Origin: Pseudomonadota bacterium
GTDB lineage: Bacteria; Pseudomonadota; Gammaproteobacteria; Steroidobacterales; Steroidobacteraceae
Length of the DNA: 64,000 nucleotides
Direction of reading: 5' to 3'
NCBI GenBank assembly: GCA_023423935.1
Contig: JAFAEQ010000073.1
Span: forward strand, 62,001-126,000
Part shown: piece by piece, positions 43,642 through 52,391 of the stretch
Numbering within the stretch: position 1 is the stretch's first letter
Layout of the letters: the number at the start of each line of letters is the position of its first letter
Program-made: the position numbers and the translations under genes
Notes under the pieces: model-generated
Told to the model about the DNA's origin: nothing
Database searches by the model: none
The model's input: the letters and a program-made list of their open reading frames with translations, nothing else

Positions 43642-45843
43642 ATGTCAGTCAACCGTCGCGATTTTCTGGTTCAGAGCGTGCTCGCAAGCGCAGGCCTGAC
43701 GTTGAGCTTGCGCGTGCAAGGCGAAACACTCGCGATCTCGCACGCCGAGGCAGCGCCTTCTCTGCTTGGAGATTTCGTCCGTATCGAGCCCGATGGCCGG
43801 GTGCTGTTCCAGGTGATCAAGCACGAGATGGGGCAGGGCGTCGCAACTTCGCTGGCGCAGATCTTCTGCGAAGAGCTGTGTGCCGACTGGGAGCGTGTTC
43901 AAGTCGAGTTCCCCGTTGCCGATATGCAGCGCTATCAGAACGATCGTAACGGCGGGTACGACACCGGCGGCAGCTGCACGATCATCTATCAGTACGACAT
44001 GCTGCGGCAGGCCGGCGCCACCGTGCGTCAATTGTTGGTCGAGGCCGCTGCGCGTGAATGGCAGGTGAGCGCCGATCGTTGCTACGCGCAGGATCATTTC
44101 GTTCATCTGCGAGGCTCCACTCGCAAACTCGGTTTCGGCGAACTTGCGACCCCAGCCGCGTCATTGCCGATCCCAAGTGAGGCTGCGCTGAAGGATCCCG
44201 CGCAGTTTCGGATCATCGGCACCGCACGCGCGGCGAAGCTGAACCCCGATATCACCCGCGGCCGTGTGAAGTACGGCATCGATACGCAGGTGCCGGGCAT
44301 GCTCTATGCGGTCATCGCGCGCTGCCCCGTGTTCAAGGGCAAAGTGAAGTCATACGACGCCTCTGCGGCCTTGAAGCTGCGCGGTGTGAAAAAGATCTTC
44401 GCGACGCGACCCATTGCCGGTCCGCTTTTTCCACCGTACATGCCCCATGACATTCGCGACGGCGTCGCCGTCGTTGCGGATTCGTTCTGGACGGCCAAGC
44501 GTGCCCGCGATCTGCTGCAGATCGAATGGGATGAGGGTCCCAACGGCAAGCGCAGCTCGGCCGATTTCGAGCGGCTCGCGGCCTCTCGGGCAATCGCGAA
44601 GGGCGAGCCCACGGGCTTCATCGGCAATGAGAACGCAGTTGCCGATCTTGCTCGAGTGCGCAAGACGCTGCGGGCGTCGTACGTGTATCCGCAGCAACTG
44701 CACTCATGCATGGAGCCGCTGAATTGCACGGCGCATGTGCGCGAAGGCGAATGCGAGATCTGGATGGGATCGCAGGCGCCGAATCTGATCGTGAGTGAAC
44801 TGCAGAAGCTGCTCGGATTTCCCGAGGACAAGATCAAAGTGCATCTGATGCCTTCGGGTGGCGGGTTCGGTCGGCGCTACTACCCTGACATCGCCGTGGA
44901 AGCAGCGTTCGTCTCTCGCGAAGCCGGACAGGTGCCGGTCAAACTGCTGTGGACGCGCGAGGACGATCAGCTCTGCAATCTCGCGCATCACTTCCAGCAT
45001 ATGGAATATCAGGCCGCGCTGGACGGCGAGGAGCAGCTTTATGCGTTGTCCGAGAAAGAGATCCGGACCTACACCTGGGGCGCCAGATACGCGGATCCCG
45101 GGTTGCCCACGATGGCTTATGACATTCCGAACTTGCGCTACGATTTCGAAGACCTGAGCGAGCACGAACTGATTCATTCCTCGGCATGGCGCGGTGTCGT
45201 CATGCACGGCAAAGCGCTGAGCGAATGCTTCATCGATGAGATCGCCGTCGAGCTCAAGCGCGATCCGCTCGAGTTTCGCTTGTCGATGCTCAAGCCGGGA
45301 CGCGAGGTGTTCACCGGCGGCGATACGCTCTCGAGCGATCGATTGCGACGGGTCCTGTCGCTCGCTGCGGAGAAAGGCGGATGGGGACGCAAGATGGAGC
45401 CGGGCCGAGGTCTCGGGCTCGCCCTCGTTCCCTATGGCAACACGTGCTGTGCGGCCGTCGCGGAAGTCACCGTGCAGGCAGGGCGCGTGGTCGTCGACCG
45501 GATCACGGTCGCCATCGATTGCGGCAAGTTGATCAATCCCTCGGGCGCTGCGAATCAGATCACGGGCGGTCTCATCTGGGGACTCACCGCATTGTTCTAC
45601 GGCGGCGCACCGGTCGAGAACGGCCGCGTCACCCAAAGCAACTTTCATCAGAACAAGCTGCTGCGCATGAACGAATGTCCGGCGATGGAAGTGCATTTCG
45701 TGGACAGCCATGCGGAGCGTCCCTGGGGCATCGGTGAGGTCTCCACGCCGCTTGCGGCACCCGCCGTGTTGAATGCGATCCATGCAGCAACCGGACAGAG
45801 AATTCGCAAGCTGCCGATCGACCTGGCGAACCTCGGCGAGTAG
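43642..45843 (+). CDS. iorB: Molybdopterin-binding subunit of an IorB-like periplasmic hydroxylase
   Basis: A 733-residue catalytic subunit. A Tat signal (NRRDFLVQS, then a hydrophobic stretch) exports the folded holoenzyme, small subunit included. Features of the family include the HEMGQGVATSLAQIFCEEL segment, PSGGGFGRRYYPDIAVEAA, and the catalytic glutamate in WGIGEVSTPLAAPA near the C-terminus. It hydroxylates N-heterocycles or oxidises aldehydes; substrate unknown. The start at 43642 follows GGAGG by six bases; an ATG at 43636 overlapping the iorA stop is an alternative. No FAD subunit gene exists here, so a cytochrome c acceptor is expected, and two are encoded at 48.1-49.0 kb. Confidence 0.85.
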   Translation: MSVNRRDFLVQSVLASAGLTLSLRVQGETLAISHAEAAPSLLGDFVRIEPDGRVLFQVIKHEMGQGVATSLAQIFCEELCADWERVQVEFPVADMQRYQNDRNGGYDTGGSCTIIYQYDMLRQAGATVRQLLVEAAAREWQVSADRCYAQDHFVHLRGSTRKLGFGELATPAASLPIPSEAALKDPAQFRIIGTARAAKLNPDITRGRVKYGIDTQVPGMLYAVIARCPVFKGKVKSYDASAALKLRGVKKIFATRPIAGPLFPPYMPHDIRDGVAVVADSFWTAKRARDLLQIEWDEGPNGKRSSADFERLAASRAIAKGEPTGFIGNENAVADLARVRKTLRASYVYPQQLHSCMEPLNCTAHVREGECEIWMGSQAPNLIVSELQKLLGFPEDKIKVHLMPSGGGFGRRYYPDIAVEAAFVSREAGQVPVKLLWTREDDQLCNLAHHFQHMEYQAALDGEEQLYALSEKEIRTYTWGARYADPGLPTMAYDIPNLRYDFEDLSEHELIHSSAWRGVVMHGKALSECFIDEIAVELKRDPLEFRLSMLKPGREVFTGGDTLSSDRLRRVLSLAAEKGGWGRKMEPGRGLGLALVPYGNTCCAAVAEVTVQAGRVVVDRITVAIDCGKLINPSGAANQITGGLIWGLTALFYGGAPVENGRVTQSNFHQNKLLRMNECPAMEVHFVDSHAERPWGIGEVSTPLAAPAVLNAIHAATGQRIRKLPIDLANLGE

Positions 45844-45962
45844 AGAATCCCGCTGCCTGGTGTGCCGCTCGTCACGAGCGGCCATCGGCTCGACCAATTT
45901 CTCATTGATTTTCAGGGCGCGCCGGCCACACTCCTGCAGTCAACAACAATGCAGGGGGAGTC

Positions 45963-46790
45963 ATGCGAACGGTCGGATTCATTGCTCTGGTTTCGATCCT
46001 GGCCTCGACGGCACAAGCGCAGTCGCATCAACTCGTGAAGAAGTGGGAGTCCAGGCCCGAGCTTGCCGTCCCGGAGTCGGTCTACTACGACGCGAAGCGG
46101 CAGGTGCTCTACACCTCGAACATCGACGGCGAGCCGTGGAAGGATGACAAGCAAGGCTCGCTCGGCAAGCTTGCGCTCGATGGCAGCATCATCGCCGCGC
46201 AATGGGTGACGGGGCTGAGTGCACCGAAGGGGCTCGCGCTGCTCGGCAATTTGCTCTATGTCGGCGATATGACCGAGGTCGTCGTGGTCGATGTGGACAA
46301 GGGCGCGATCGTCAAACGCATCGCAGTGCCGGGTGCAAAGGGCTTGAACGACGTGGCTGCAAGTCCCGATGGCGTGATCTACGTGTCGGATTCGATGGGC
46401 AAGAAGCTCTATGCGATCAGGAACGATGAGGCCGAGGTCTACATCGACAACCTGCAAGGTCCCAACGGAGTTCTGGTGCACAAGGGAGCGCTCTATCTCC
46501 TCGATGGGAGTGCGGCCTATCGCGTGGAGTCCGATCGGTCGCTGAAGGCCATCAGCTCCGATATCGAAGGAGTGATTGATGGCATCGAGCCGGTCAGCGA
46601 CGATGAGTTTCTCCTCTCGACGTGGCAAGGCACGATCTTCTATGTCAAAGCCGACGGTACGCGCGAGCTGCTCCTCGACACTCGCGCCGACAAGATCAAC
46701 GCGGCGGACATCGGCTATGACCCGAAGAAGCGGATCGTTTACGTACCCACGTTCTTCCACAAAACGGTGGCGGCGTACGAGCTGAAATAG
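45963..46790 (+). CDS. Exported SMP-30/NHL-like beta-propeller protein
   Basis: A 275-residue protein with a signal peptide (to about residue 20, ending AQAQ). The mature part has propeller blades with ESVYYDAKRQVLYTSNIDG, GLALLGNLLYVGDMTEVVVVDV, ASPDGVIYVSDSMGKKLYAI and INAADIGYDPKKRIVYVPTFF. This resembles gluconolactonase/SMP-30 or NHL-repeat propellers. Catalytic activity is not certain. GGGGGAG precedes the ATG. It lies 120 bp downstream of iorB and may share a transcript. Confidence 0.7.
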   Translation: MRTVGFIALVSILASTAQAQSHQLVKKWESRPELAVPESVYYDAKRQVLYTSNIDGEPWKDDKQGSLGKLALDGSIIAAQWVTGLSAPKGLALLGNLLYVGDMTEVVVVDVDKGAIVKRIAVPGAKGLNDVAASPDGVIYVSDSMGKKLYAIRNDEAEVYIDNLQGPNGVLVHKGALYLLDGSAAYRVESDRSLKAISSDIEGVIDGIEPVSDDEFLLSTWQGTIFYVKADGTRELLLDTRADKINAADIGYDPKKRIVYVPTFFHKTVAAYELK

Positions 46791-46804
46791 CGTGATCAAG
46801 GCTG

Positions 46805-46830
46805 CCCGCTTCCTCGTCTGAGGAAGCGGG
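46805..46830 (+). terminator. Hairpin after the propeller gene
   Basis: A perfect 11-bp stem (CCCGCTTCCTC and GAGGAAGCGGG) with a four-base loop starts 15 bp after the stop codon. No T-tract follows, so it could be a terminator of reduced efficiency or a mRNA-stabilising hairpin. The rest of the 315-bp gap to 47105 holds nothing recognisable. Confidence 0.5.
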
Positions 46831-47105
46831 AAGCTGCGCCTCGACTGCTTCAGGCCTCATGCACAAGCTGTAACGACTCGGCTGCGTCGCAACAACGGGG
46901 CAGCGCTTATCGCGTACGATCCCATCGCACGCCCGAACACACGAGCGAGAGCCTGCGCGCTTCGCCTGTCGAAGTGACGCCAGCCGGCGGCGCGGACCGG
47001 ATCTCCGGTGATGTACGTAGCGCCTCGCGGGCACTCACGGCTGTCACGAAGCCACGTAAATGCGAGCCTTCCTATGGACCGAAACTCATGGGGGGAGCAC
47101 GTCGG

Positions 47106-48089
47106 ATGTTGAACGCGCATAACAGCTTGCCGCGTGTCCCAGATCGCGAGCACGACTGGGCCCTGGTCCTCGCGGGCGGCGAGGGGAAGAGGCTGCAGCA
47201 GCTCACGCGTACTGACGGCGGGCCTGTCCCGAAACAGTTCTGCTCGCTCGCGGGCGGTCCGTCGCTGCTCCAGGAAGCGATGCATCGCGCACAGACCGTT
47301 GTCTGTGCGAAGCGGACCTGCGCGGTGGTGACGGCTCGCCATCGGGCATGGTGGGGGTCGCAACTCGAATCTCTGCCGCGCGAGAACGTTGTCGTTCAGG
47401 CAAAGGCGCTTGGTACCGCAATGGGCATCCTGGGGTCGCTCCTGATGATCCTGCGCCGCGATCCACAGGCCAATCTGCTGGTGCTGCCTTCGGATCACTT
47501 CGTGAAAGACGAGGCGCCTCTGACTGCGGCGATGTCGCGGGCGTTGACCTTGAGTCGCGAGGGCGCCGGTCAATTGATACTGCTCGGCATCGCTCCGGAC
47601 GAAGCCGACAGCGAGTTCGGCTATGTCGTACCGACTGCCGCGCCCGCCGCTGCTCTGCGGGGTGTCAGCGAGTTCATCGAGAAGCCCGACGGCGTTGCGG
47701 CGCGCGCGGCCATCGCCAGAGGGGCGGTGTGGAACTCGTTCATCTTCGCTGTGCGCGGACGCGTACTGCTCGATCTGTTCGCGCAAGTGGCGCCCGATCT
47801 CGTCGCAGAGCTCACTACGAGCACGCTATCTGCGGATGCCGTCGCTGCCCGGCTCGACCAGGCGCCTCATATGGATTTCTCTTCCGATGTACTGCAGCGA
47901 TGCGCTGACAGACTGCGAGTGTTGACGGTGCCGGCCTGCGGCTGGAGCGATCTTGGGACGCCGCGTCGTCTGGCGTGTGTGCTGCGTGATCGTGAATGCC
48001 GGGCGCGGGCTCGTGCTGTCAATCGTCCAACGCCGTTCGTGAACCTGGCACACCAGCTCCAGCTGCATCACGGACGCGCAGCTCTATGA
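47106..48089 (+). CDS. Mannose-1-phosphate guanylyltransferase-like nucleotidyltransferase
   Basis: A 327-residue cytoplasmic enzyme. It has the nucleotidyltransferase signature VLAGGEGKRLQQLTR (21-35) and PKQF (42-45), LLVLPSDHFV for metal binding, SEFGYVVP, and the sugar-phosphate segment FIEKPD, which together match the GDP-mannose pyrophosphorylase family. The LVLPSDH and VWNSFIF segments also fit. It would make GDP-mannose for glycans. The start at 47106 follows GGGGGAG. Unusually, its stop overlaps the start of a cytochrome c gene by ATGA. Confidence 0.75.
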   Translation: MLNAHNSLPRVPDREHDWALVLAGGEGKRLQQLTRTDGGPVPKQFCSLAGGPSLLQEAMHRAQTVVCAKRTCAVVTARHRAWWGSQLESLPRENVVVQAKALGTAMGILGSLLMILRRDPQANLLVLPSDHFVKDEAPLTAAMSRALTLSREGAGQLILLGIAPDEADSEFGYVVPTAAPAAALRGVSEFIEKPDGVAARAAIARGAVWNSFIFAVRGRVLLDLFAQVAPDLVAELTTSTLSADAVAARLDQAPHMDFSSDVLQRCADRLRVLTVPACGWSDLGTPRRLACVLRDRECRARARAVNRPTPFVNLAHQLQLHHGRAAL

Positions 48090-48505
48090 CCCTACTTTTC
48101 CGCGTTGTGGCACTGCTCGCGATCGCATGTGCGCTCGCCGCGTGTCGATCGAACGCACCTCGCGAAGTCCAGAGGCTGAGCGGTGCGAATCTATATCAGC
48201 AATTGTGCGCGAGCTGTCACGGTACGGACGCTCGAGGCGAGGGACCGGTGGCCTCGCTGATCAAGATCGGCGTGCCGGATCTCACACTGATCGCCCATCG
48301 CGATGGAGGTGAGTTCCCCGCCGAGGATGTCCGCCGCGTCATCGACGGTCGCTGGACGCGGATGGCACACGGCACGCGCGACATGCCCGTATGGGGCTGG
48401 CGCCTGTACGACATTTCTTCGAGCGACGAGGCGCGCGAACGCGCCGAGGTGGATTCCATGATCGATCGTCTCGTCGAGTACCTGCGCTCGGTGCAACGCC
48501 CATGA
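48086..48505 (+). CDS. Lipoprotein monoheme cytochrome c
   Basis: A 139-residue class I cytochrome c with a lipobox LAAC (Cys20) and a heme site CASCH (41-45). DMPVWGWRLYD supplies a candidate Met axial ligand. The start overlaps the stop of the nucleotidyltransferase gene, and its own stop overlaps the next cytochrome gene, both as ATGA. It would act as an anchored periplasmic electron carrier. Confidence 0.85.
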   Translation: MTLLFRVVALLAIACALAACRSNAPREVQRLSGANLYQQLCASCHGTDARGEGPVASLIKIGVPDLTLIAHRDGGEFPAEDVRRVIDGRWTRMAHGTRDMPVWGWRLYDISSSDEARERAEVDSMIDRLVEYLRSVQRP

Positions 48506-48954
48506 GATCCACTCACGCTGCGCTCATCGTCTCGTTAGGCTGGGCCGTCGGCGCTGCGGCAGCCGATCCGGCGGCCGGCGCTCCGGCGGTCGGCGCTCCG
48601 GACACATCCTCAGGTTCGCAACTGTATCTGCGCTACTGCGCCTCGTGTCACGGGGAGCAGGGACGTGGCGATGGTCCGGTCGCCGGATCGTTGCGTGTGG
48701 AAGTGCCGGATCTCACGCTCATGGCGCGCCGGCACTCGGGCACTTTCCCGGCCGATCTGGTGGAACGCATCATCGATGGCCGACACATCATCGCCGCGCA
48801 TGGCACTCGCACGATGCCGATCTGGGGCGAGGAATTCGGTCGTATGAGTATCGGCGAGCCTCAAGCGGAACCGGTGACACGTACTGCCATCACACGGCTC
48901 ACGGAGTATCTGCAGCAGCTGCAAAGACCTGCGCCGGCGCAGGATCGCAATTGA
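48502..48954 (+). CDS. Periplasmic monoheme cytochrome c
   Basis: A 150-residue protein with a signal peptide (to about residue 21), an Ala/Pro/Gly-rich linker, a CASCH site (46-50) and the likely axial Met in TRTMPIWGEEFG. It is a close paralogue of the preceding cytochrome (shared GxGPV, VPDLTL and HGTR(D/T)MP(V/I)WG segments), pointing to tandem duplication. It overlaps the preceding stop by ATGA. Candidate acceptor for the molybdenum hydroxylase upstream. Confidence 0.85.
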   Translation: MRSTHAALIVSLGWAVGAAAADPAAGAPAVGAPDTSSGSQLYLRYCASCHGEQGRGDGPVAGSLRVEVPDLTLMARRHSGTFPADLVERIIDGRHIIAAHGTRTMPIWGEEFGRMSIGEPQAEPVTRTAITRLTEYLQQLQRPAPAQDRN

Positions 48955-49002
48955 CTGCACTCAAAGCGCCATCGTTTCGAAGCGTTACCCGGGAGGATCC
49001 CG

Positions 49003-49455
49003 ATGAAGCTCGGACAATTCTGCAAGCGGGAAGTCACGTGCATCGAGCACAGCGCCGACATCGCTGCAGCATCGCAGTTGATGCGCGAGCGTCACGTCGG
49101 CTTCCTCGTCGTGTTCAAGGAAGGCGATGCCTTACGCAAGCCCATTGGCGTACTGACCGATCGGGATATCGTGCTACAGGTAACAGCTCGCCTGATCGAT
49201 CCTCGCGCGGTCACGGCGGCCGATGTCATGACGCCCGAGCCGATGATCGCGCGCAGCGATGACGAGCTGGATGATCTGGTGCAGGCAATGCACATCGCGG
49301 GAATCCGGCGCGTACCGCTCGTCGACGAGCGAGGTGCGCTGTCGGGCATCGTCGCGCTCGATGACGTCATCGGTGTTCTGGCGAGCCTGCTGAACAGCCT
49401 GGCCGGATCGATCAAGAACCAGCAGTTCCGCGAATGGTCCGCGCGACGCGGATAG
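49003..49455 (+). CDS. CBS-domain protein
   Basis: A 150-residue cytoplasmic protein with two CBS motifs (about 10-60 and 75-130; GVLTDRDIVLQVTARLID, AADVMTPEPMI and RRVPLVDERGALSGIVALDDVI). CBS pairs bind adenine nucleotides and act as energy sensors. GGGAGGATCC lies upstream. No catalytic domain is fused. Convergent with the next gene, two bases apart. Confidence 0.85.
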   Translation: MKLGQFCKREVTCIEHSADIAAASQLMRERHVGFLVVFKEGDALRKPIGVLTDRDIVLQVTARLIDPRAVTAADVMTPEPMIARSDDELDDLVQAMHIAGIRRVPLVDERGALSGIVALDDVIGVLASLLNSLAGSIKNQQFREWSARRG

Positions 49456-49457
49456 CC

Positions 49458-50429
49458 TCACGTGCGCAGCTTCGGGAGCACCTCGCTTCCGAACACCTCG
49501 ATGAATTCCTCTTGATTGCGCCCCACATTGTGCAGATCGATGCTCTCACACCCGAGCGCACAAAGCTCCTGCAACCAATCGACGAATTCCCTGGGCTCAT
49601 GCGAGATCCTGACGGCTGAGTGCATGTCTTCCGGGCGGATGAATCGCGCGGCCTTCTCAAACTGTGCAGGCGATGACAACTCCCAGTTCACATCTCCGCC
49701 CAGCGCATTGAATCGCCATTCGGTGTGAGCGTTCGCCTCAGCCTGCGAGTGCGTTCGCGCATAGCTCAGATCGGCTTTGAGATAAACGGGCTTGCCTTCG
49801 CCGCCACCGCGCCGGAAGGCATCGATCACGTTGCGAATGCTCGCCGCATCGGTACCTGCGGTCAGCAGACCATCCGCCCAGGAGCCGAGCCACTCGGCAG
49901 TCGTTTCGCTGGTCGCAGCGCCGACGAGTCGCGTCGGTCGTTGCGGACGTGACCAGATTTTCGCCTCGATCGCGGTCAGACGGCCGCGGTGCGTGACGCA
50001 TTCGCCCTGCAAGAGCCGTTTCATGATCGTCGCGCCTTCGCGCATTCGTTCGTTGCGCTCCTGCTTGTCCGGCCATTCGCGCCCGATCAATTTCTCGTTG
50101 ATGGCCTCGCCACTGCCGAGCGCGATCCAGGGCAACCGATCCGCAAATAACTCACCGAGCGTCGCAACCGCCTGCGCAAGCACGACCGGGTGGTAGCGCC
50201 AGTCGCCCGGGACCGTGATGACACCGAACGTAAGCCGCTGCGTCGCCTGAAGCGCTGCGCCCAACCACGCCCACGCAAATCCCGAGTGCCCCTGGCTCGC
50301 GCCCCACGGCTGCAGATGATCGGAAGAAAACGCGGCATCGAATCCGGCCGCCTCCGCCCGTTGAACGAACCGCAGAAGCTCACTCGGCGCGAATTGTTCA
50401 TGAGAGACGTGGTAGCTGAACTTCGCCAT
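49458..50429 (-). CDS. Luciferase-like monooxygenase family oxidoreductase (TIGR03885-like)
   Basis: A 323-residue TIM-barrel flavoprotein. The start MAKFSYHVSHEQFAPSELL, the FDAAFSSDHLQPW segment, LPWIALGSGEAINEKLIG and the C-terminal ESIDLHNVGRNQEEFIEVFG are characteristic of F420/FMN-dependent LLM-class oxidoreductases, matching the group of probable non-F420 flavinoid oxidoreductases. Substrate unknown. The start at 50429 follows GAGG; an upstream extension to 50675 lacks family similarity. Confidence 0.8.
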   Translation of the reverse strand: MAKFSYHVSHEQFAPSELLRFVQRAEAAGFDAAFSSDHLQPWGASQGHSGFAWAWLGAALQATQRLTFGVITVPGDWRYHPVVLAQAVATLGELFADRLPWIALGSGEAINEKLIGREWPDKQERNERMREGATIMKRLLQGECVTHRGRLTAIEAKIWSRPQRPTRLVGAATSETTAEWLGSWADGLLTAGTDAASIRNVIDAFRRGGGEGKPVYLKADLSYARTHSQAEANAHTEWRFNALGGDVNWELSSPAQFEKAARFIRPEDMHSAVRISHEPREFVDWLQELCALGCESIDLHNVGRNQEEFIEVFGSEVLPKLRT

Positions 50430-50852
50430 TCTAAGCCTCGGAGACATTGCGAGCTCGAAGCCGAGATTAATAGGGACGAAACAGGTCTTGTTCCATCGCA
50501 AAGATCGCCGGTGCACTCGCTGCGCCGTGAATGCATCAGCGGCGATCACGTTCATCCTGCAATCCGTGTGGAGCGGTGCAGCGGGCAGACGACTCACGCC
50601 ATCCCAGTGCAGTTGTTCCAACGATCGCGAGTGTGAATTGCAAAGCGTTGTAAAAAACGACTCTGCACTGCGCACAACGTTTCACAAGAAACCGAATCGC
50701 TCGAGCTTGCGACTTCGAAGGGTGACGTGCGGAACAGATTCACAGACTCGCGTATTCCCGCTTGCGACTGACGCGCTGCTTCGCACGCGATCCCGCGCCA
50801 GATCTTCGCTCACCCATTTGGGTGGCTGTGTTTCTCATCAGCGTCGTTCGAG
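50430..50852. other. 423-bp divergent intergenic region
   Basis: No gene is recognisable. A short inverted pair GCGTTGT (50645-50651) / ACAACGT (50674-50680) flanks an AT-richer stretch (TAAAAAACGA), which may be regulatory. Confidence 0.4.
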
Positions 50853-52259
50853 ATGCGAAATCCAAATCCTTTGTCCGTGTACGTCATCGTCATCGCGAGT
50901 GTGCTCGCGGCGTGTTCTTCATCGAGCAACGACTCGGCGAGCTCAGAGTCGGCTTCGCATGCACCTCCGCAGACCGCGCAAGCCGCGTCAGGCTCACTCG
51001 CCATCGAGTACGGTCGGCATTATCCGAATGGCGAGGCGGCCGTTCGGTATCTGATGGGGCCCGAGGGAACATGGAAGCAGGTGACTGCGGTCGAGTATCT
51101 GTGGAACTACTATTCCAAGTGCGCCTCTCCCGGCAAGCCTTTCGACAAGCGCACGCTGATCCAATCAGCCAACGGACAGGCCTACTACACGGCACCGGAT
51201 GCAGACTGCAATCTGCTGTTCGACGTGAATGGCGACGGTGATATCGACGCTCAATCGCTTGGATATGCGTTTCACGAACACAATGGCAAAGGAGTGGGCG
51301 GCGCACCGAAGGGCACTGCGTTCACGAACTTCTGGTACGACGACAATCGGCTCGCTCGTCTGGTCATGCAAGCGTACGGACAGCAGTTGCCTGCAGGGTT
51401 CGCAGCGGTGGATCGCTTCAGTCGATGGCAGATACTGAGCGGCAACATTTCCGGATGGACACCCAGCGGTCAGGATCATTTCGACCATCTCGCGCGCGAT
51501 GGTTTGTACTTCGCGGCAGTGGGAAACCTCGAACGCGCCATGGAGCGTTGGCGTCGGCTCCGTGATCTCTCTGGTGCGCGCTGGAGTACCGCACTGGGCG
51601 TGTACGAATATCCCAACATCGTCGAGAACTATCATCTCGGGTTGTTTCTGATTCTGACTGCTGTGCTAAGCGAGACCGTCGCAGACCCAGGCCTTCTGGA
51701 CGAGCTGCTCCAACACAAGGTCGCGCTGCGAGCGAACCTTTTGAGAAACCAGGAGTACGAGGACGGTCTGCCGATCGGTTGGCGTACCCACATCATCGAT
51801 CAGCGCTCACTCATCAATACTGAGACGGTGAGTGTCGATGTGCTCGGTCTTGGCGCCGGGGCGCTGGAAGTCTTCGAAGCCGGTCAGCCGCCGCTCCAAC
51901 AGGATGACGGGCATTACGAAGTACGATCCCATGTGCTATCCGCCGCCGTTGGCATTTCACTGCCCGGGTACATGATCTCAGGGCCGGGCCGCAGCTATCC
52001 GCCGGGCACATACCAAGCCGAGTTCGTGCTTCGTGCCACCGGGCCGCTCAGCACGGTGGCGCGTCTCGAGGTCACGAACGCAACCACCGGACAGCTCCTG
52101 CGCGGTGTAGAACTGGACGAATCCAACGTACGCGATGATGGTCATTGGTTCGCGGTGAGCCTGCCGTTCACTGTGACGCAAGCCACGGATCTGCACGATT
52201 TCCACTTGTACTGGTACGGCGCGACCAGCATTGAGGTTGCCTACGTGCGTATCCATTGA
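50853..52259 (+). CDS. Exported lipoprotein of unknown function with C-terminal beta-sandwich-like region
   Basis: A 468-residue lipoprotein (lipobox LAAC, Cys21) with a Ser/Ala linker (22-48). The middle region (about 50-345) is helical and Trp/Tyr-rich (VEYLWNYYSKC, LGYAFHEHNG, WRRLRDLSGARWSTALGVYEYPNIVENYHLG); it contains a DVNGDGDIDAQ calcium-binding dockerin/EF-hand-like loop near residue 123. The last 110 residues (LPGYMISGPGRSYPPGTYQAEFVLRATG onward) look like a carbohydrate-binding-type beta sandwich. I cannot assign a family. It is followed, 132 bp on, by another exported lipoprotein, so the two may work together on an extracellular substrate. Confidence 0.55.
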   Translation: MRNPNPLSVYVIVIASVLAACSSSSNDSASSESASHAPPQTAQAASGSLAIEYGRHYPNGEAAVRYLMGPEGTWKQVTAVEYLWNYYSKCASPGKPFDKRTLIQSANGQAYYTAPDADCNLLFDVNGDGDIDAQSLGYAFHEHNGKGVGGAPKGTAFTNFWYDDNRLARLVMQAYGQQLPAGFAAVDRFSRWQILSGNISGWTPSGQDHFDHLARDGLYFAAVGNLERAMERWRRLRDLSGARWSTALGVYEYPNIVENYHLGLFLILTAVLSETVADPGLLDELLQHKVALRANLLRNQEYEDGLPIGWRTHIIDQRSLINTETVSVDVLGLGAGALEVFEAGQPPLQQDDGHYEVRSHVLSAAVGISLPGYMISGPGRSYPPGTYQAEFVLRATGPLSTVARLEVTNATTGQLLRGVELDESNVRDDGHWFAVSLPFTVTQATDLHDFHLYWYGATSIEVAYVRIH

Positions 52260-52327
52260 GCAAGCTAGAGCCCAGGCCGCTGTCGTACACTTCCGGAGAC
52301 GGCGAGCGCCGAGCGGAGCGATCCGTT

Positions 52328-52355
52328 GAGCGCGCAATGATGAGCGCGCAATGAT
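52328..52355. repeat. Perfect 14-bp tandem direct repeat
   Basis: GAGCGCGCAATGAT occurs twice in immediate succession, 36 bp before the FAD-oxidoreductase start. It could be a regulator-binding site or a small duplication. Confidence 0.7.
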
Positions 52356-52391
52356 CTGATCGCCGGCCGACCTTCATCGTGGAGCGTTCTT

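Noticed and set aside
50853..52259. Assignment as a polysaccharide lyase or glycoside hydrolase
   Set aside because: The helical middle region and sandwich-like end are suggestive but no catalytic motif could be identified.
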